From positions 1,821,490 to 1,885,489 of the forward strand of contig NC_033629.1 in assembly GCF_001540865.1 (NCBI RefSeq): a stretch of DNA of 64,000 nucleotides, given 5' to 3'. Shown piece after piece: positions 63,860 to 64,000 of the stretch (positions are counted from its first letter, which is position 1; each line of letters starts with the position of its first letter). The DNA is from Ananas comosus. Its lineage: Eukaryota > Streptophyta > Magnoliopsida > Poales > Bromeliaceae. The notes beneath the pieces are model-generated. The model was given only the letters and a program-made list of their open reading frames with translations. It was not told the origin of the DNA and did no database searches. Made by a program: the position numbers and the translations under genes.

Positions 63860-64000
63860 ATTTTTATTTGCCTTTAAAAGGTGCTCCTACCTTTTCATTT
63901 ATCCTTACAATAATTTTCTATTTATTCTATTTATTCTTGCAAAATCAATTTGAATAATAAAAAAATTATAAAAATATTTTACAGAGGTCATAAAATATTT
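63860..64000 (+). repeat. 141-bp segment duplicated after the assembly gap (copy 2)
   Basis: Starts directly after the N and repeats 62761-62901 to the end of the window with one substitution. Confidence 0.97.

Overview
This is a window of plant nuclear genome: intron-containing genes with GT-AG splice sites, plant-only families (CIN-type TCP, TIFY/JAZ, tau-class GST, an LRR receptor kinase) and AT-rich gaps full of (TA)n and (CT)n arrays and small transposons. The very GC-rich, low-intron reading frames of the TCP and F-box genes beside AT-rich intergenic DNA suggest a monocot, probably not a grass. Pineapple or a relative is a guess I cannot test here.

Layout. 1-6.0 kb: small transposons, some nested. 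6.1-11.8 kb: a TCP2-like transcription factor with a miR319 target site, its promoter and a long 3' region. 12.2-15.3 kb: an F-box gene on the minus strand with a probable 3'UTR intron. 16.8-20.3 kb: an LRR receptor kinase on the minus strand, orthologous in type to Arabidopsis At1g17230, with a small deletion and frameshift near its N-terminus. 20.5-26.9 kb: gene-free, holding a 5'-truncated LINE and other repeats. 26.9-29.8 kb: two convergent tau GST genes; the first lacks the usual catalytic serine. 29.9-35.4 kb: a dense block of inverted-repeat elements inside or beside (TA)n/(CT)n arrays, plus a tRNA-derived SINE with perfect target-site duplications. 35.6-37.1 kb: an LRR receptor-like protein (RLP29/PII-2 type). 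37.1-41.1 kb: gene-free, with a Harbinger-type MITE, a Helitron-like end and a 165-bp minisatellite. 41.2-44.8 kb: PEX13. 46.2-51.3 kb: glycolate oxidase with PTS1 signal SRL and one GC-AG intron. 52-56.4 kb: Helitron-like ends, a long (TA)n array and a CACTA-type element. 56.7-58.9 kb: a JAZ8-type repressor on the minus strand. 59-64 kb: gene-free, with more MITEs and an assembly gap (N at 63859) flanked by a 141-bp near-identical duplication.

The genes are independent units, not an operon-like cluster. Two themes recur: peroxisomes (PEX13 next to glycolate oxidase, whose import PEX13 supports) and jasmonate/stress/development (JAZ8-like, TCP2-like, GSTs, LRR receptors). Neither arrangement is evidence of a functional cluster.

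The least ordinary material is in the mobile DNA: (i) a Micron/MULE-like family of long inverted-repeat elements repeatedly embedded in dinucleotide arrays, and (ii) a SINE whose 3' tail matches that of the LINE in the same window. I see no rRNA gene, free-standing tRNA gene or CRISPR array. All exon coordinates are my reading of splice consensus and protein-family continuity; no transcript data were used.
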